Source: Spinacia oleracea
Lineage: Eukaryota; Streptophyta; Magnoliopsida; Caryophyllales; Amaranthaceae
Reading direction: 5' to 3'
NCBI RefSeq assembly: GCF_020520425.1
Contig: NC_079491.1
Coordinates: forward strand, 32,355,449 to 32,419,448
Length of the DNA: 64,000 nt
Within the stretch, counting starts at the first letter, position 1; the number at the start of each line of letters is the position of its first letter. Below are positions 33,977 to 45,151 of the stretch, in pieces. Made by a program: the position numbers and the translations under genes. The notes below the pieces were generated by a model. That model worked only from the letters and a program-made list of their open reading frames with translations, had not been told where the DNA came from and did no database searches.

Positions 33977-35653
33977 CTATTCTGCTCTGGCACTGGTTTT
34001 CGGCTGTTTTTGCTCGATTCTAGGTGGCTGATATGGCTGTTCGATTCTAGGGTATTGTTGTTGATTTTGCTGTTGTGTCCGGTATGAATTGGCAGAGTTT
34101 CCCCCCACCAAGTTGTTGTTACCATTTCCTTGTCTCGCCCTATACTGCGAAAAATACCCCTTTGTGACCATATCCTCAATGTTGTCTTTGAGGTCTCTGC
34201 AGTCCTCTGTGAGGTGGCCGTGCTCATTATGGAAGTCACAGAATTTTTTGACATTTCTTTCCCTACTCTGCATTGGTGGCGGCCTTCTCCAACCGTCCAT
34301 CTTGTTGCTTATGTTGTAAATTGCCGTCCGCGGTGTGTTCAGCGGAGTGTAGTTATCAAAGAGTCCTCTGGACTCCCTTCTGTCTTGTCGGGGTCTCTGC
34401 CCCTGTGGATTGGCATTTCTGTTATTCTGGTTTTTCTGGCTTGCCCCTTGCTGATTATTGTTCTGGTGAAAATTGTTTCCTCCTTTTCCCGCCTGGGGGT
34501 TATAGCTTGGATTGTATCCGACATTTCCGCCGGTTGCCACTACCACATTGGAGATCTTCATCATTTCATCCCCCCTGATATACTCATTTGCCTTGTGCAG
34601 GACGTCGCCCAAATTAGTGTATGATTTCCGGCTGAGGTACTTCTTGAATTCGCACTCTTGCATTCCCCTCATCAGAGCCAGAACCGCAACCTCCTGCTGT
34701 AGGTTGGGAATAGTGATTGATTCGTTGTTAAAGCGGGTGAGGTAATCTCTTAATGGCTCTCTATCTCTTTGAGCGAACGACATTAACTCTCCCGACGATT
34801 TCTTTCTCTTCTGTTTGCTCACAAATCGTGACAAAAATGACGCCTGCAGCTGTCGAAAACTGTAAATGGAGTGTGCCTCTATGCCCTTATACCAACTTGC
34901 TGCAACTCCTAAGAGTGTGGACGGGAATACCTTGCACCACATGGCGTCAGAATCTGTGTACAACATCATGTGCTGTTCGAATGTGGTGCAGTGATCCTCC
35001 GGATCCGTTGTCCCATCGTATCTCCCTGTCGGGATTTTTATCTTTTCCATCCTTTCTTCTAGGATTTCTCGGCATAGAGGAGAATCTTTTGGCTGGATTG
35101 TCTGCCGTCTAGCTATCTGTAGAATCGGCGCTCTTCGCTCATATTCAGTGGTGGGGACTTGCTCTGTTTCAGGCCACTCTGTTTCCGTCGGATCCGAGCG
35201 CTTTCTTTTTTCCGGGGTGTTTTCTTGATTCAGGGCGGTTAGGAGATCCCTAACGGGTAACTGGGGATTCGCCGACTTGGTCTTTCTTAGACTGCCGACT
35301 GAGCCTGGCTGCTGTGAGGCCGGTAACTCTGACAAAGCGGCCATCACCGCCGACATTGTTTTCAATTGTTCTCCCGTGAATACTTCCGATAGGGGAGACA
35401 GGCGCTCCTGCAGCGTCTGCTCCAGCGGAGTTTTTGGTTGCTCTCTGGCAGGGCTTTCCATTTCTAACTCATCATCGTCCTCCACTGTGAACTCTTTTTG
35501 TGTCGGTACCGAGGTGTTTTTTGTTACTGGGTTTAGAATTGATTGTGCTTGTAATGGATGGGCTGGGTTTACAAGTGAGGGTTGGAATTTGGAGGTTGTC
35601 GCCGGTTGTGGAGTTGCTGCTTTTTCCTGACTTTTCTTTGATTTTTTTACCAT
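33977..35653 (-). CDS. Gag polyprotein of the Ty3 Tat-type element
   Basis: An intact 558-residue ORF starts MVKKSKKSQEK on the minus strand, about 70 nt from the PBS. The N-terminal 180 residues are polar and low in complexity. A retrotransposon gag domain covers about 210-370 (PSTLLGVAASWYKGIEAHSI, FLSRFVSKQKRKKSS, LRDYLTRFNNESITIPNLQQ). A Gln/Asn-rich region follows, then a zinc-knuckle-like CDFHNEHGHLTEDC (C-x2-H-x4-H-x4-C) near 470. The frame ends with UAG at 33979-33977 and is open again directly after it into protease. Gag forms the virus-like particle. It is the only major ORF of this element with no lesion. Confidence 0.9.
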   Translation of the reverse strand: MVKKSKKSQEKAATPQPATTSKFQPSLVNPAHPLQAQSILNPVTKNTSVPTQKEFTVEDDDELEMESPAREQPKTPLEQTLQERLSPLSEVFTGEQLKTMSAVMAALSELPASQQPGSVGSLRKTKSANPQLPVRDLLTALNQENTPEKRKRSDPTETEWPETEQVPTTEYERRAPILQIARRQTIQPKDSPLCREILEERMEKIKIPTGRYDGTTDPEDHCTTFEQHMMLYTDSDAMWCKVFPSTLLGVAASWYKGIEAHSIYSFRQLQASFLSRFVSKQKRKKSSGELMSFAQRDREPLRDYLTRFNNESITIPNLQQEVAVLALMRGMQECEFKKYLSRKSYTNLGDVLHKANEYIRGDEMMKISNVVVATGGNVGYNPSYNPQAGKGGNNFHQNNNQQGASQKNQNNRNANPQGQRPRQDRRESRGLFDNYTPLNTPRTAIYNISNKMDGWRRPPPMQSRERNVKKFCDFHNEHGHLTEDCRDLKDNIEDMVTKGYFSQYRARQGNGNNNLVGGNSANSYRTQQQNQQQYPRIEQPYQPPRIEQKQPKTSARAE

Positions 35654-35706
35654 CTTTCTGTGAGAGATCCATACTGACTGTTCTACCGTTGCAAGGGATG
35701 AGGTCC

Positions 35707-35722
35707 CCTCCTTCTAGCGCCA
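35707..35722 (-). promoter_or_regulatory. Primer binding site of the Ty3 element
   Basis: On the minus strand TGGCGCTAGAAGGAGG lies 2 nt inside the 5' LTR. TGG at the start fits pairing with a tRNA 3' CCA end. I did not identify which tRNA it matches. Confidence 0.75.
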
Positions 35723-35724
35723 AT

Positions 35725-36188
35725 TGTTCCGGGTGTGGAATGAGAACAGCTGACTGTGGGATACTTGATTCCTGTTGAGAGTGCCGATTGATATTTGCAC
35801 AACAGAATGGATTAACTACCCTCGGGGGTGGTTCGAGGATCCCCCCTCCGATGCTTAAGTAAGATTACTGAGGGATTAAGAAGTGATTAAGAGCTAATCA
35901 GTGAGTAAGAAAGAAGTGTGTTTAAGTGTTTGTGTACCTCATAGCAATAAATGAGGTTCTCCTCATATAGACCAATCCAAAGGTACGATCAGGTGGGTCC
36001 CTTGTGGTTAGATAGCGACCTGTTGATAGTGATCCTTGGTTGGTTGTCCTCATGATAACGCCGGTAGGGGTCTTGCAAATATTGCCGGTAGGTACTGTTT
36101 ACCTAAGATGACCAGATTACCTGCAGGTTAAGTTTACCTACGGGGAGTTTTGCCGGTACCAAGTGGTGCCGGTAGGACACCCCGTACA
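35725..36188 (-). repeat. 5' LTR of the Ty3 element (right end on +)
   Basis: 464 bp, starting TGTTCCGGG and ending CCCCGTACA on +. It carries the promoter for the minus-strand RNA by position. It is followed by the target duplication ATACA. Confidence 0.95.
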
Positions 36189-36798
36189 ATACACATACAT
36201 ACGCTTGTAATCCTTTATACCCCGTACAACCTTATGGTACATTCTTACATCATTATACAATGGAGTTATGAATATCTATGCACATTTAAAAATAAGAATT
36301 ATAAATAAATATCGTATAATTGTTACTGATAATATGTAGTAATTTTCTTAGAGGAAATTATGTATGTAATAATACACACTATTTTATTCGCTTCATTTTA
36401 GATATAAATCCTAAGCTTAGATGACTTTCATGTGCTAATTAAATAAAAATGTACTACCAAAAACAAGAAACTAAAGCTTAATGCAAGCTTGAAATAAACT
36501 AAAATTAGTTTACTTTCCTATGTGATACATTCAAGGAATCAAAGCAGTTTTTGTCTACCAAAAAAATCTATGCACAACTGTGGTGTATGTTTATGCTATC
36601 ACATTTCAAATGCTAAATTCAAAGACCTATAAGGTTCTATTACGCCTAATAAGATAATTCTTTGACAAACAGGCTAGGTTCCGATCAATTTGACTAATCC
36701 GAGTCATATAGTCTTTCAAAACGGACTACAAACTATTTGGTGGCGATTCATTCAAAATACAATGTTTATAAGAGAATGGAACTAAGAAAAATGGAGTA
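36189..36798. other. AT-rich flank, nothing recognised
   Basis: No gene or clear repeat was found between the LTR element and the next MITE. Confidence 0.4.
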
Positions 36799-37068
36799 GG
36801 GTGCATTCTCTTTACCTTATTTTAGGTAAACTTATCCGAATTTATTTGAACTTATTTGAACTTATTGGACTTGGACATGATTAAACCTAACATGACAAAA
36901 TAATTAAAATTTATTGGATTTGATCAGAACTCATTTCAAGAGAATAAACTTGAATAGCGCGGGTAAAAAAAATGTGGTGGGTAACAAAATGGGTTATTGG
37001 TAACACAATAAAAATGAGATAGTATATGAACTTGTAACTTTTTTTAAGATGAAGAGAACACATCCGTA
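36799..37068. mobile_element. MITE with GGGTGCATTCTCTT ends
   Basis: GGGTGCATTCTCTTTACCTT at the left and the inverted right end GGATGTGTTCTCTTCATCTT form TIRs. The interior contains repeats of TTATTTGAACTTA. A related motif set recurs at 47130-47560. Confidence 0.55.
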
Positions 37069-37254
37069 GTGTAAGTTATAATAATTATTTCTTTCATTCT
37101 TATAGTTAATAAAAAAAAATTAAACTTATGTCAATATCCTCTATTGGTTAATTCAAGAACAATTTTAGAGAAAAATGAGCAATTTAAAACGTACGTTTTG
37201 TATAGAGAATTTTATGGTTGTTTTCGACTAATGTAGTCGAATGGAAAATCAGTT

Positions 37255-37665
37255 AGTGTGTGCGCAATTAGTAGAAGATACACCCGGTTGCATGTAGCTC
37301 TAAATGTAACCATGTCATTTTGTATTTTTAAATCCTTCTAAAAGCATATGTTTAGTGTTTAAAAGCACATATTTACCGATTAAAAGCACATTTTTACAAA
37401 CAGAAAATATTATCCAAAAGCACATATTGTTAAGTACAACACAATCACTAAAATAAAAAACAACTTTTCTGAAAAAATGCATTTGCTTTTAAACTGTAAA
37501 AATGTGCTTTTAAATTCTAAAATTGTGCTTTTAAAAGCAAAAATGTGTTTTTGAATTGATTTTTTTTTTTTGCTTTTAAACCGTAACAATGTGACTTCAA
37601 CCCGGTTGCATGTAGAGCTACATGCAACGGGGTACACCTTTCTAATTTGTGGTGCGTATGCATTC
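37255..37665. mobile_element. TIR element with GTTGCATGTAGCTCTA arms
   Basis: About 50-bp arms at 37255-37312 and 37598-37665 are inverted relative to each other and share GTTGCATGTAGCTCTA. The right arm has a second, perfect internal palindrome (GGTTGCATGTAG / CTACATGCAAC). The interior has six or more AAAGCACAT-type units. No target duplication was settled. Confidence 0.6.
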
Positions 37666-38082
37666 AAAATACAATTTATTTTTGGAATCATGAAGCATTG
37701 AGTTCAAAAACTCAATTTTATCAATGGTTGATAACCAATATCTTTTGCCCCATTTGATTCCCGAGTGAGTTTAAAACACATTCGAATTGATGCTTAGAGA
37801 ACTTTAGAAACTTCTGGCGAGATCATCTAGTTAAATCAAATGTTCAACATAAAATGATATATTAAGAACTTTGTTTAAAGAGCATTGGACATGTCTAACA
37901 AAGTGTAAAAGTCAACACCTGAGAATTAAAATATTAAGACTATAAAAATGGGTGCAATAAACGTAAGTCTGCTTGATCTGTACTTTATACATGGTTCCTG
38001 TCTTTGGGGATTATTCCGCTGCGTTAATATGTTTTTAACTGTATTCCCCTACAATGCTTGACATAATTCAACGATTATACAT

Positions 38083-38943
38083 GGCCAATTGACCAAATAG
38101 GTATAAAAGTTAACATCCATTAGCCACTTGGGTATAAAATTTAGCAACGGCGACATTTGGGTATAAAAGTTAACCACGGCGACGTTTTCACCTATTTTTT
38201 CGTCGAAACTTGCGCGTGTCATACACTGCCCCATTTCATTCGGTTTAATGCTTGCTTTTAGTATTTCAACCCATCTAATATGGTTTTATGCCTTCTTTTA
38301 TTATTCCTACCCATTTAATTATTAATTACACCGGTAAAAATCCGTTAGAGTTTATTTTATTAAAGAGAAGTTGAACAAATATTTGGTTTGTATGAAATTA
38401 AATGTAACAAAATAAAGTTAGTACTGCATATGCTCAAGCAATTGTTTAGCATACCAAACATTCATAAAAGGGATCTTGTGCTCAAGTAATTTATCTATAA
38501 AATTCGGTACACGCTCATTAAGTATTGACTTGATCATAACACATAAATAAGCTAATTTGATTAAACAAAATACAACCCAAAAGATAACCCAAAAGACATA
38601 AAAGTTGTACAAACCTAATCATCTTTGTTAATAAGTCAAAATAGTGAGAACGGAGAAATAAAGAGTAGAAATGAAGGGAGAAAAAATAACAAAAAGTAAC
38701 TAAACTCTGTAAATAAGAGAAGTCATTGAATTGGAAAAAAAGTAAGTAAAATAATTTAAAAAGGGAGAAAAATGAATTACACGCGTGAGTTTGGGACAAT
38801 GTATGACACGCGCGAGTTTTGACCAAAAAATAGGTGAAAACGTCGCCGTGTGTTAACTTTTATACCCAAATGTCGCCGTTGATAAATTTTATACCCAAGT
38901 GGTAAAAGGGTGTTAACTTTTATACCCATTTGGTCAATTAGCC
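38083..38943. mobile_element. Mutator-type non-autonomous TIR element, 861 bp
   Basis: Arms of about 140 bp start GGCCAATTGACCAAATAGGT and, inverted, GGCTAATTGACCAAATGGGT. The 9-bp target duplication ATTATACAT is perfect (38074-38082 and 38944-38952), which is diagnostic of the Mutator superfamily. Each arm carries three copies of a GGGTATAAAAGTTAAC-like unit, two of them followed by CGGCGAC. No transposase is encoded. Confidence 0.92.
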
Positions 38944-39129
38944 ATTATACATAAATCACAACAGGATTGTTCACATAGGATTCATAATTCAACAATCACT
39001 AGTGGAAAAAACTTGATAAGTTGCTCTTAAAAGTGGCTTATAAGTTGCCCTTCGTAAGTGTCACCAATGGGGGGGTCACTTTTGTAAAATTTTCAAAAGT
39101 TGCCCTTAAAAAGGGCAACTTATAATCTT

Positions 39130-39300
39130 ATAAGGTGCCCTTGTTGCAAACAAGGGTACCTTGTGTGAAAATTATAAGGTGCCCTTGTTGCAAACAAGGG
39201 AACCTTATGTGAAACTTATAAGTTGCCCTTGTTGCAAACAAGGGCACCTTATAAGCTGCACATAAGTTGCTCTTGTTGCAAACAAGGGCAACTTTTGAGT
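39130..39300. repeat. Subterminal hairpin repeats of the CACTA element
   Basis: Four copies of GCCCTTGTTGCAAACAAGGG, starting at about 39137, 39181, 39224 and 39269 (the last begins GCTCTTG), are near-perfect palindromes with TTGCAA at the centre. Repeated subterminal motifs are the transposase-binding sites in CACTA elements, so these are likely binding sites. Confidence 0.75.
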
Positions 39301-39699
39301 TTTTTTTTTTTTTTTTTAAAAAAAATCTGCAATATAATTCCTAATATTCTGCAATATAATTTCTGTTTCATCAAACATCAGCTTGACATTCTCAAAAATG
39401 ATATAAATTTCAAATTTCCAATAATATTACCGAATTAATTCAAATGTAATTAATTAAATCGATAAATAACAAAATAATGTAAGAGTCACGAATAACTACA
39501 AGTCTTCTCTATTTATTACACTGAGGGTAGTTCACAATTGTTGAAGTAAGTAGCCCACTTGCCTCGAACTTCATCCAACTCCTTTTTGGTAAAGGGCCCC
39601 TCCCTTGGAGTTTTGAAAACCTTTAAAAGAACACCGTACATGCAAACCAATAAATTAAATTAAGTTTCATATGCGAAAACAAAAATTATATTGGTCGCG

Positions 39700-40990
39700 A
39701 AAACAATTATATTGGCCAAAAATGACATTTTTGAACCCAACTACCAACAAACGAACCTCTTTCCACATTCTAACCCTTTTTCATGATTTATAAGATTAGT
39801 CAGATGATTATAAGACTCATTTCAAGTTCGTTATGCACGCATATTGGTCATTTGGATCGATATAGGTCATTTATGGCCAAAAATGGCATTTTCGTTCCCA
39901 ACTACGAACAAACAAACGTATATCCACATTCTAAACCTTTTTCATGATTTAGATGATTAGTTATATGATTATAAGACTCGTTTCAAGTTCGTTATGCACG
40001 CCTATGTTTCATTTGGGTCGATATAGGTCATTTATGGTCAAAAATGGCATTTTCGATCCCAACTACCAACAAACGAACTTATATTCAAATTATAAACCTT
40101 TTTAATGATTAATATGATTAGTTATATGTTTATGAAACTCATTTCAAGTTCGTTATGCACGCCTAAGAGTCATTTGGGTCGATATAGGTCATTTATGGCC
40201 AAAAATGGCATTTTCGATCCCAACTACCAACAAACGAACCTATTTTCATATTCTATACGTTTTTCATGATTCATATGATTAGTTATATGATTATAAGACT
40301 AATTTCAAGTTCGTTATGCACGCCTAAGGGTCATTTGGGTCGATATAGGTAATTTATGGCCAAAAATGGCATTTTCGATCCCAACTACCAACAAACGAAC
40401 TTATATTCAAATTATAAACCTTTTTAATGATTAATATGATTAGTTAAATGTTTATGAAACTCATTTCAAGTTCGTTATGCACGCCTAAGGGTCACTTGGG
40501 TCGATATAGGTCATTTATGGCCAAAAATGGCATTTTCGATCCCAACTACCAACAAACGAACCTATTTTCATATTCTAAACGTTTTTCATGATTCATATGA
40601 TTAGTTATATGATTATAAGACTCATTTCAAGTTCGTTATGCACGCCTATGGTTCATTTGGGTCGATATAGGCCATTTATGGTCAAAAATGGCATTTTCGA
40701 TCCCAAATATCAACAAATGAACCTAAGGACACTTTCTAAATCTTTTTTATGTTTGATATGATAAGTTAGAACTTTCTGAGTATACTAAGATTTATTTCAA
40801 GTTCTTTATGCACATCTAAGGCTCATTTGGCCCGATATAGGTCATATTTAGCCAAAAATGGCATTTTCGATCCCAAATATCAACAAATGAACCTAAGGAC
40901 ACTTTCTAAACCTTTTTTATGCTTCATATGCTTAGTTGGAGGTTACTAAGATTCATTCCAAGTTATTTATGCACATCTAAAGCTCATTTG
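39700..40990. repeat. 161-bp tandem array, about eight units
   Basis: Units each contain CAAAAATGGCATTTTCGATC, starting near 39717, 39877, 40038, 40199, 40360, 40522, 40681 and 40853. The period is 159-162 bp except for the last (172). Later units are more diverged, notably in the AACATCAACAAATGAAC part. It lies inside the CACTA element. Confidence 0.9.
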
Positions 40991-41027
40991 GCTCATATAG
41001 GTACATATGTCCCATAACGCCCAAAAT

Positions 41028-41345
41028 GAGCCTTAGATGTGCATAAATTGACCAAAGTAGATTAGAATGAGGATTGGCAACCTAATACTAAGTGTATTAA
41101 ACATGAAAAGGGTTTAGAATTCTTATTTTGGTTCATTAGTTGAGAGTTGGGAGCGAAAACGACTATTTTAGTCAAAATATGACATATACGATCAAACTAG
41201 CCTTAAATGTGAATAAATTGACCAACGTGGATGAGAATAAGGATTGACAACCTAATACTAAGCGTATTAAACATGGAAAGGGTTTAGAATTCCTATTTTG
41301 GTTCATTAGTTGAGAGTTTGGAGCGAAAAAGGCTATTCATGTCCG
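41028..41345. repeat. 170-bp repeat, two copies, partly inverted relative to the 161-bp array
   Basis: CCTTAGATGTGCATAAATTG at 41031 and CCTTAAATGTGAATAAATTG at 41201 start two units that stay alike to GTTGAGAGTT-x-GGAGCGAAAA. The start of the first unit, read in reverse, matches TATGCACATCTAAGGCTC of the 161-bp array, so the two arrays share inverted sequence. Confidence 0.75.
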
Positions 41346-43150
41346 CATAAACCATAAGACAGAATAGGGGGCAGAGAAGAGAGCATTCGAGAGGTCGATT
41401 TACTTACACATATCAAACTTATTTCAGGCAGCTCAGATTTAGGAATATGGTTTTGGGCTAGATAAGGCTATGTGGATAATGTCTGCTTATAAGACAAGTA
41501 ATTGGCTTTACACCTTTTACTTCCTAATATAATCAATATCACTTAGTTATATAAATATTCTAGATACTATAATACAGAATACATAATTCCTTATCCTCAC
41601 ACGTGTACAAGGATGTCTACTTTTGAAACTCATGGTGTATACATGTAAGTTCGAAATTAGGAGTCACGGGTTATATGCAAAGGGGGTAAGTGTCCAAAAT
41701 TGCAAGTATCGTAAAGCCAATAAAATTTGGTGCATATTTAAACTTACAAGTTCTGTATACTCTTAAATCATAATTCTGTTCAAGTTTTGAAAAAAAAACT
41801 TATAGTAAAGTTGGTTCATATGGTAACGATATCAAAACAAGAAATATTGGATGACCTAGGCTTAGCTTTTCCATAGATGCAAGATGAGTTAAAAGCAGCA
41901 AAACAAGGCAGTAGTAAGACTAATAAAAATAAAACTAAATAAATCATACCACCGGGAAGGTTTCAGCAACCAATCCAACAACTTTAAGAAGAATATCAAA
42001 ATAAACATGTCACTTATAAAAAATGAGCTCCAGGATTCATGCAAATAGTACGGACTGTCATTTATGCTGATGTAAAAACCTTTTAATAGGTCAGGTACAC
42101 AGATTGAAACATACGTACCAATGTATCCTTAGACTCAAAAGTCATAAGATCAAAAGTACCAATGTATCCTTAATTCCTTAAGAATTTAGGAATGCTTTTT
42201 TGCACCCCACAGACCAACATGAAACATGTTACCATCCAAATTAGAGGTAAGAGATAGTACCAGTCCGCATCAAAAGCCATAGAAACTATAGTTAATCCAC
42301 TCTTCCAAAGTAAACAAGAGGAAACGAGATCTGTAGAAAGGTAATTAAGATATATTAGTGTCACTAAAATCTAAGGCATCCATACAACAGTTTAATTACC
42401 ATTTTATTATCAAGCACATAAAACAAACAATTATTAACCAATTTGCACAAACTATATGACTAGAACAGAACCAGCAGAACCTCGAAGGTGCTTGTTATGG
42501 GGCTATGGCAGATGGGGTACCTTATGTTGCTGTTGTCCAAGAGTGAGATTACTAATATCTAGTACCTAGATGGTCCAAAATATCCAGATCAAGGATACTG
42601 CAGGCCCAAGATCATGCTCCATAATACGTGGAGACACCTGGGACTCTAGTAACTAAGTTGGAGTTATTCTCTCTCCTCGAACATAAAAAAGCCGATCATG
42701 AGTAGAAGTTGTGGAAGACCTGCAAGTAGAAAAATACTTGTGACATCAAGAGATTTATAGTTTCATGTTGTACATAGTATTATTTAGAATAAATTATAAG
42801 GTGAGAGAATATGCTCAAGACTTCCTGTACAACATCGTGAGCTTCATATTGGAGTTGAAATTGGAATTAGCATTGTTGTGACAAAGTCATTGTGTATCAA
42901 AACAAGAATTACCTTTTCATAAGGTCTTTGCGTCCGAGAAAATCAAACTAATGCAAAAACATGATTGTTGGTTTTACTGTTAAAATTAATAATTCACCAA
43001 ATCACCAAGACAATCTTTTAGCGTGTCCATTATTGAGTAGATGATGATGATGATTTCCAATGACAAAATGCAAGTCTTCTCACAGACTCTAAACATAATG
43101 AGTATTACTATAAAGTTTAACCAAAGAAATCTATACATTATAAGAAAAAC
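41346..43150. other. CACTA interior, no further gene recognised
   Basis: AT-rich sequence without a recognisable ORF. The short direct repeat ACCAATGTATCCTTA at 42117 and 42157 is the only structure noted. Confidence 0.4.
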
Positions 43151-43288
43151 ATACTTAAGAGCCAGCTCTGTATGCTGAAGGCGGTAATAGAAACCCTCTA
43201 AATCTCCATAACTTTTCATTGTGTCAGGGTGATTGAGTCCCAGTTCCCTCTTATTGATGTCCAAAGCTTTTTGCTGGTAAATTATAGC
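43151..43288 (-). pseudogene. Captured exon of a REC/CLU-type TPR gene inside the CACTA element
   Basis: On the minus strand 46 codons read [40 protein letters not shown] and ELALKY. This is the TPR segment of plant CLU-related proteins (REDUCED CHLOROPLAST COVERAGE/FRIENDLY type). The exon is preceded by an AG acceptor (TTTCAG at 43289-43294 on the minus strand), and intron-like sequence follows on both sides, so genomic DNA rather than cDNA was captured. The 3' splice context reads AAG|TATGTT, perhaps a lost G of the donor. No other exon of that gene was recognised within the element. The assignment rests on remembered sequence motifs. Confidence 0.75.
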
Positions 43289-43299
43289 CTGAAATTCAA

Positions 43300-44570
43300 T
43301 TGTTTTAATAAGTCATTAAACTAATGGAGCATAGACAGGATGCAATGAAGCTGATAAACTAAACATGTGCAAAATATGCATTTAATGCATTAAAATGTTT
43401 TCACCTAGGCCTAAAATCCATTCACCATCAGTCAAAACTTCAAAATGGTTCTCTCAGTCCAATTCCTCAAAACTTTCTGGTTTGATTCAATTATGCAAAT
43501 CTGCAATATGGAATCGAGCAACTTTCTGGTCTATAAAGGTCACTAACAAATATGTAGTTATGCACATAATCAGAGCCATTAACTGACTCATGACAGACAA
43601 GAATTGCAAAGACCACAGCCTCAAACAAGATTATAGCAATAAATCTGCATCCAGCCAGGCAAAGATATAATATAAAGACATATCTAACTTCAAGATATAG
43701 TGTCGACATGAAAGTATCGTATAGTAACACCATTACATCAAATAAATAAGCCATATGTCTCAAGCACCTAGAATCCTCTGCCACCAAATAATCATTAGAT
43801 AAATACAAATCAACGACTGTGGAAGAAATTGAAGGGATTAAGAATCACATTCTGAAGGGATTAAGAATCATATTCTGAAGGAATCAAACATACGACAATG
43901 GAAGAAATCTTGAAGGAATCAAACATACGAACAAATATCAGGCAAGAAACGCAAAAAAATAAAAATAAAATTGAATTCGAGCAAATAATGATGAACTAGA
44001 AATAATCAAACAAAATAAATGATACCAGTAATTGCGATTGGAGAAATTCTCGAGAAATTAATGATTGATACCAGTAGGTTTTGATGAAACATATAGCTAA
44101 CGAAACAAAGAAGCAAATCAATTTGATCTAATTTCATTAAATTAGGGTTTATGACCAAATTTCAAGAAATTTGAATGTGAAATCGAAAATTTAGAAGAGA
44201 GAAATAGAGCAAAAATGAACCAGTAAGTTAGAATTTGACCTGATTTCAACAAAAATCGAGCAATTTCCGAACAAACTTCCAAGCTTACGAATTCAGCAAC
44301 GAACTTCGATTAAATTCTGGTTTATTGGAAAATCTATGGAGGATTTAGGGGGTATTTATGGGGAGGAGGGACATATCCCGAAAGTGGCGTGCTCGCCGGT
44401 GGAGAAGGAGGAGGGAGTGCTCGCCGGTGGAGACGGAGGAGGGCGATGACTCGATGAGAATGGGGTGCCCCGTGCCCGAGCTGAACACAGAAGCTGACAA
44501 AATGAGAGTTTGGGTTTAATTTACGTTAAAGGCTGCGCTGGTTAAACTTTAGGAAATTTTTTGTTTTTAA
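43300..44570. other. CACTA right part, non-coding
   Basis: Possible intron or 5' sequence of the captured gene, but nothing was recognised. GTGCTCGCCGGTGGAGA-x-GGA is directly repeated at about 44390 and 44420. Confidence 0.35.
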
Positions 44571-45151
44571 AAAAAATAATAATTAATTTTTTTTCTCTTA
44601 AAAGTGGCTCTTGTTGTATAAGGGCAACTTTTAATGAGCCACTTATAAGAATTTTTCCTCTAGTGAATATCCAATAACATGCTTGTTCATAACATCAAAC
44701 CTGATTCTAATAATAATACAAGTCACATGATTCACAAATAATAACATCACATAGTCCTCATGTAACTAGTGGTCACCCTAGGCATGTACGTAACTCGAAT
44801 ATCTAAGTACGGGTGCCACTTTGCGAATCACGACTCAAGGCTAGAAATCACCTCCTATGATTAAAATAATAAAACTTAGTTATTATTCATGCTTACTAAA
44901 TTTCCAGCAACTTTTATAAATTCTAAAACCTTTGATTTAGTTAGAAATTGATTGCCCATAATTAAAATAGTAGTATAACTTGAAAAATTAAAGTCCTAGT
45001 ACGAAAATATTAATATTTCGCCTTTAAAATCATAAAAAGAAAACAACACCTTTATGCTTTGAGTTAAATCTGAAAATTATACTTGATTTGCATAATTGAA
45101 ACTAACGTTAAATTATGTAAATCAATTGACTGTTAAATTGGGAATAAAACC

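Larger units (their letters stand above)
25715..36188 (-). mobile_element. Ty3/Gypsy retrotransposon, Tat-type, minus strand
   Basis: A 10.47-kb element is bounded by 464-bp LTRs starting TGTTCCGGG and ending CCCCGTACA, with 5-bp target duplications ATACA at 25710-25714 and 36189-36193. Transcription runs on the minus strand: LTR (36188-35725), PBS, gag, stop, pol, then a long 3' region, PPT and the second LTR. The extra RNase H-like domain, a long 3' region with tandem repeats, and an antisense ORF are hallmarks of the Tat lineage (Tat/Grande/Ogre group). Pol is frameshifted and integrase is cut off after its first catalytic residue, so this copy is defective. The LTRs differ at 7 of 464 sites by my count, indicating a recent insertion. 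Confidence 0.93.
38997..44665. mobile_element. CACTA (En/Spm-type) transposon, non-autonomous, 5.67 kb
   Basis: The ends are CACTAGTGGAAAAAACTTGA and, inverted, CACTAGAGGAAAAATTCTTA, with a 3-bp target duplication AAT (38994-38996 and 44666-44668). Subterminal motifs TTGCCCTT and AGTGGCT occur near both ends. No transposase gene was recognised. The interior holds a 161-bp tandem array, a 170-bp two-copy repeat and a captured host exon (separate entries). It belongs to the DNA transposons moved in trans by an En/Spm-type transposase. Confidence 0.9.

Noticed and set aside
34089-35778. Several + strand ORFs of 60-164 residues
   Set aside because: All are shadows of the intact gag ORF on the minus strand.
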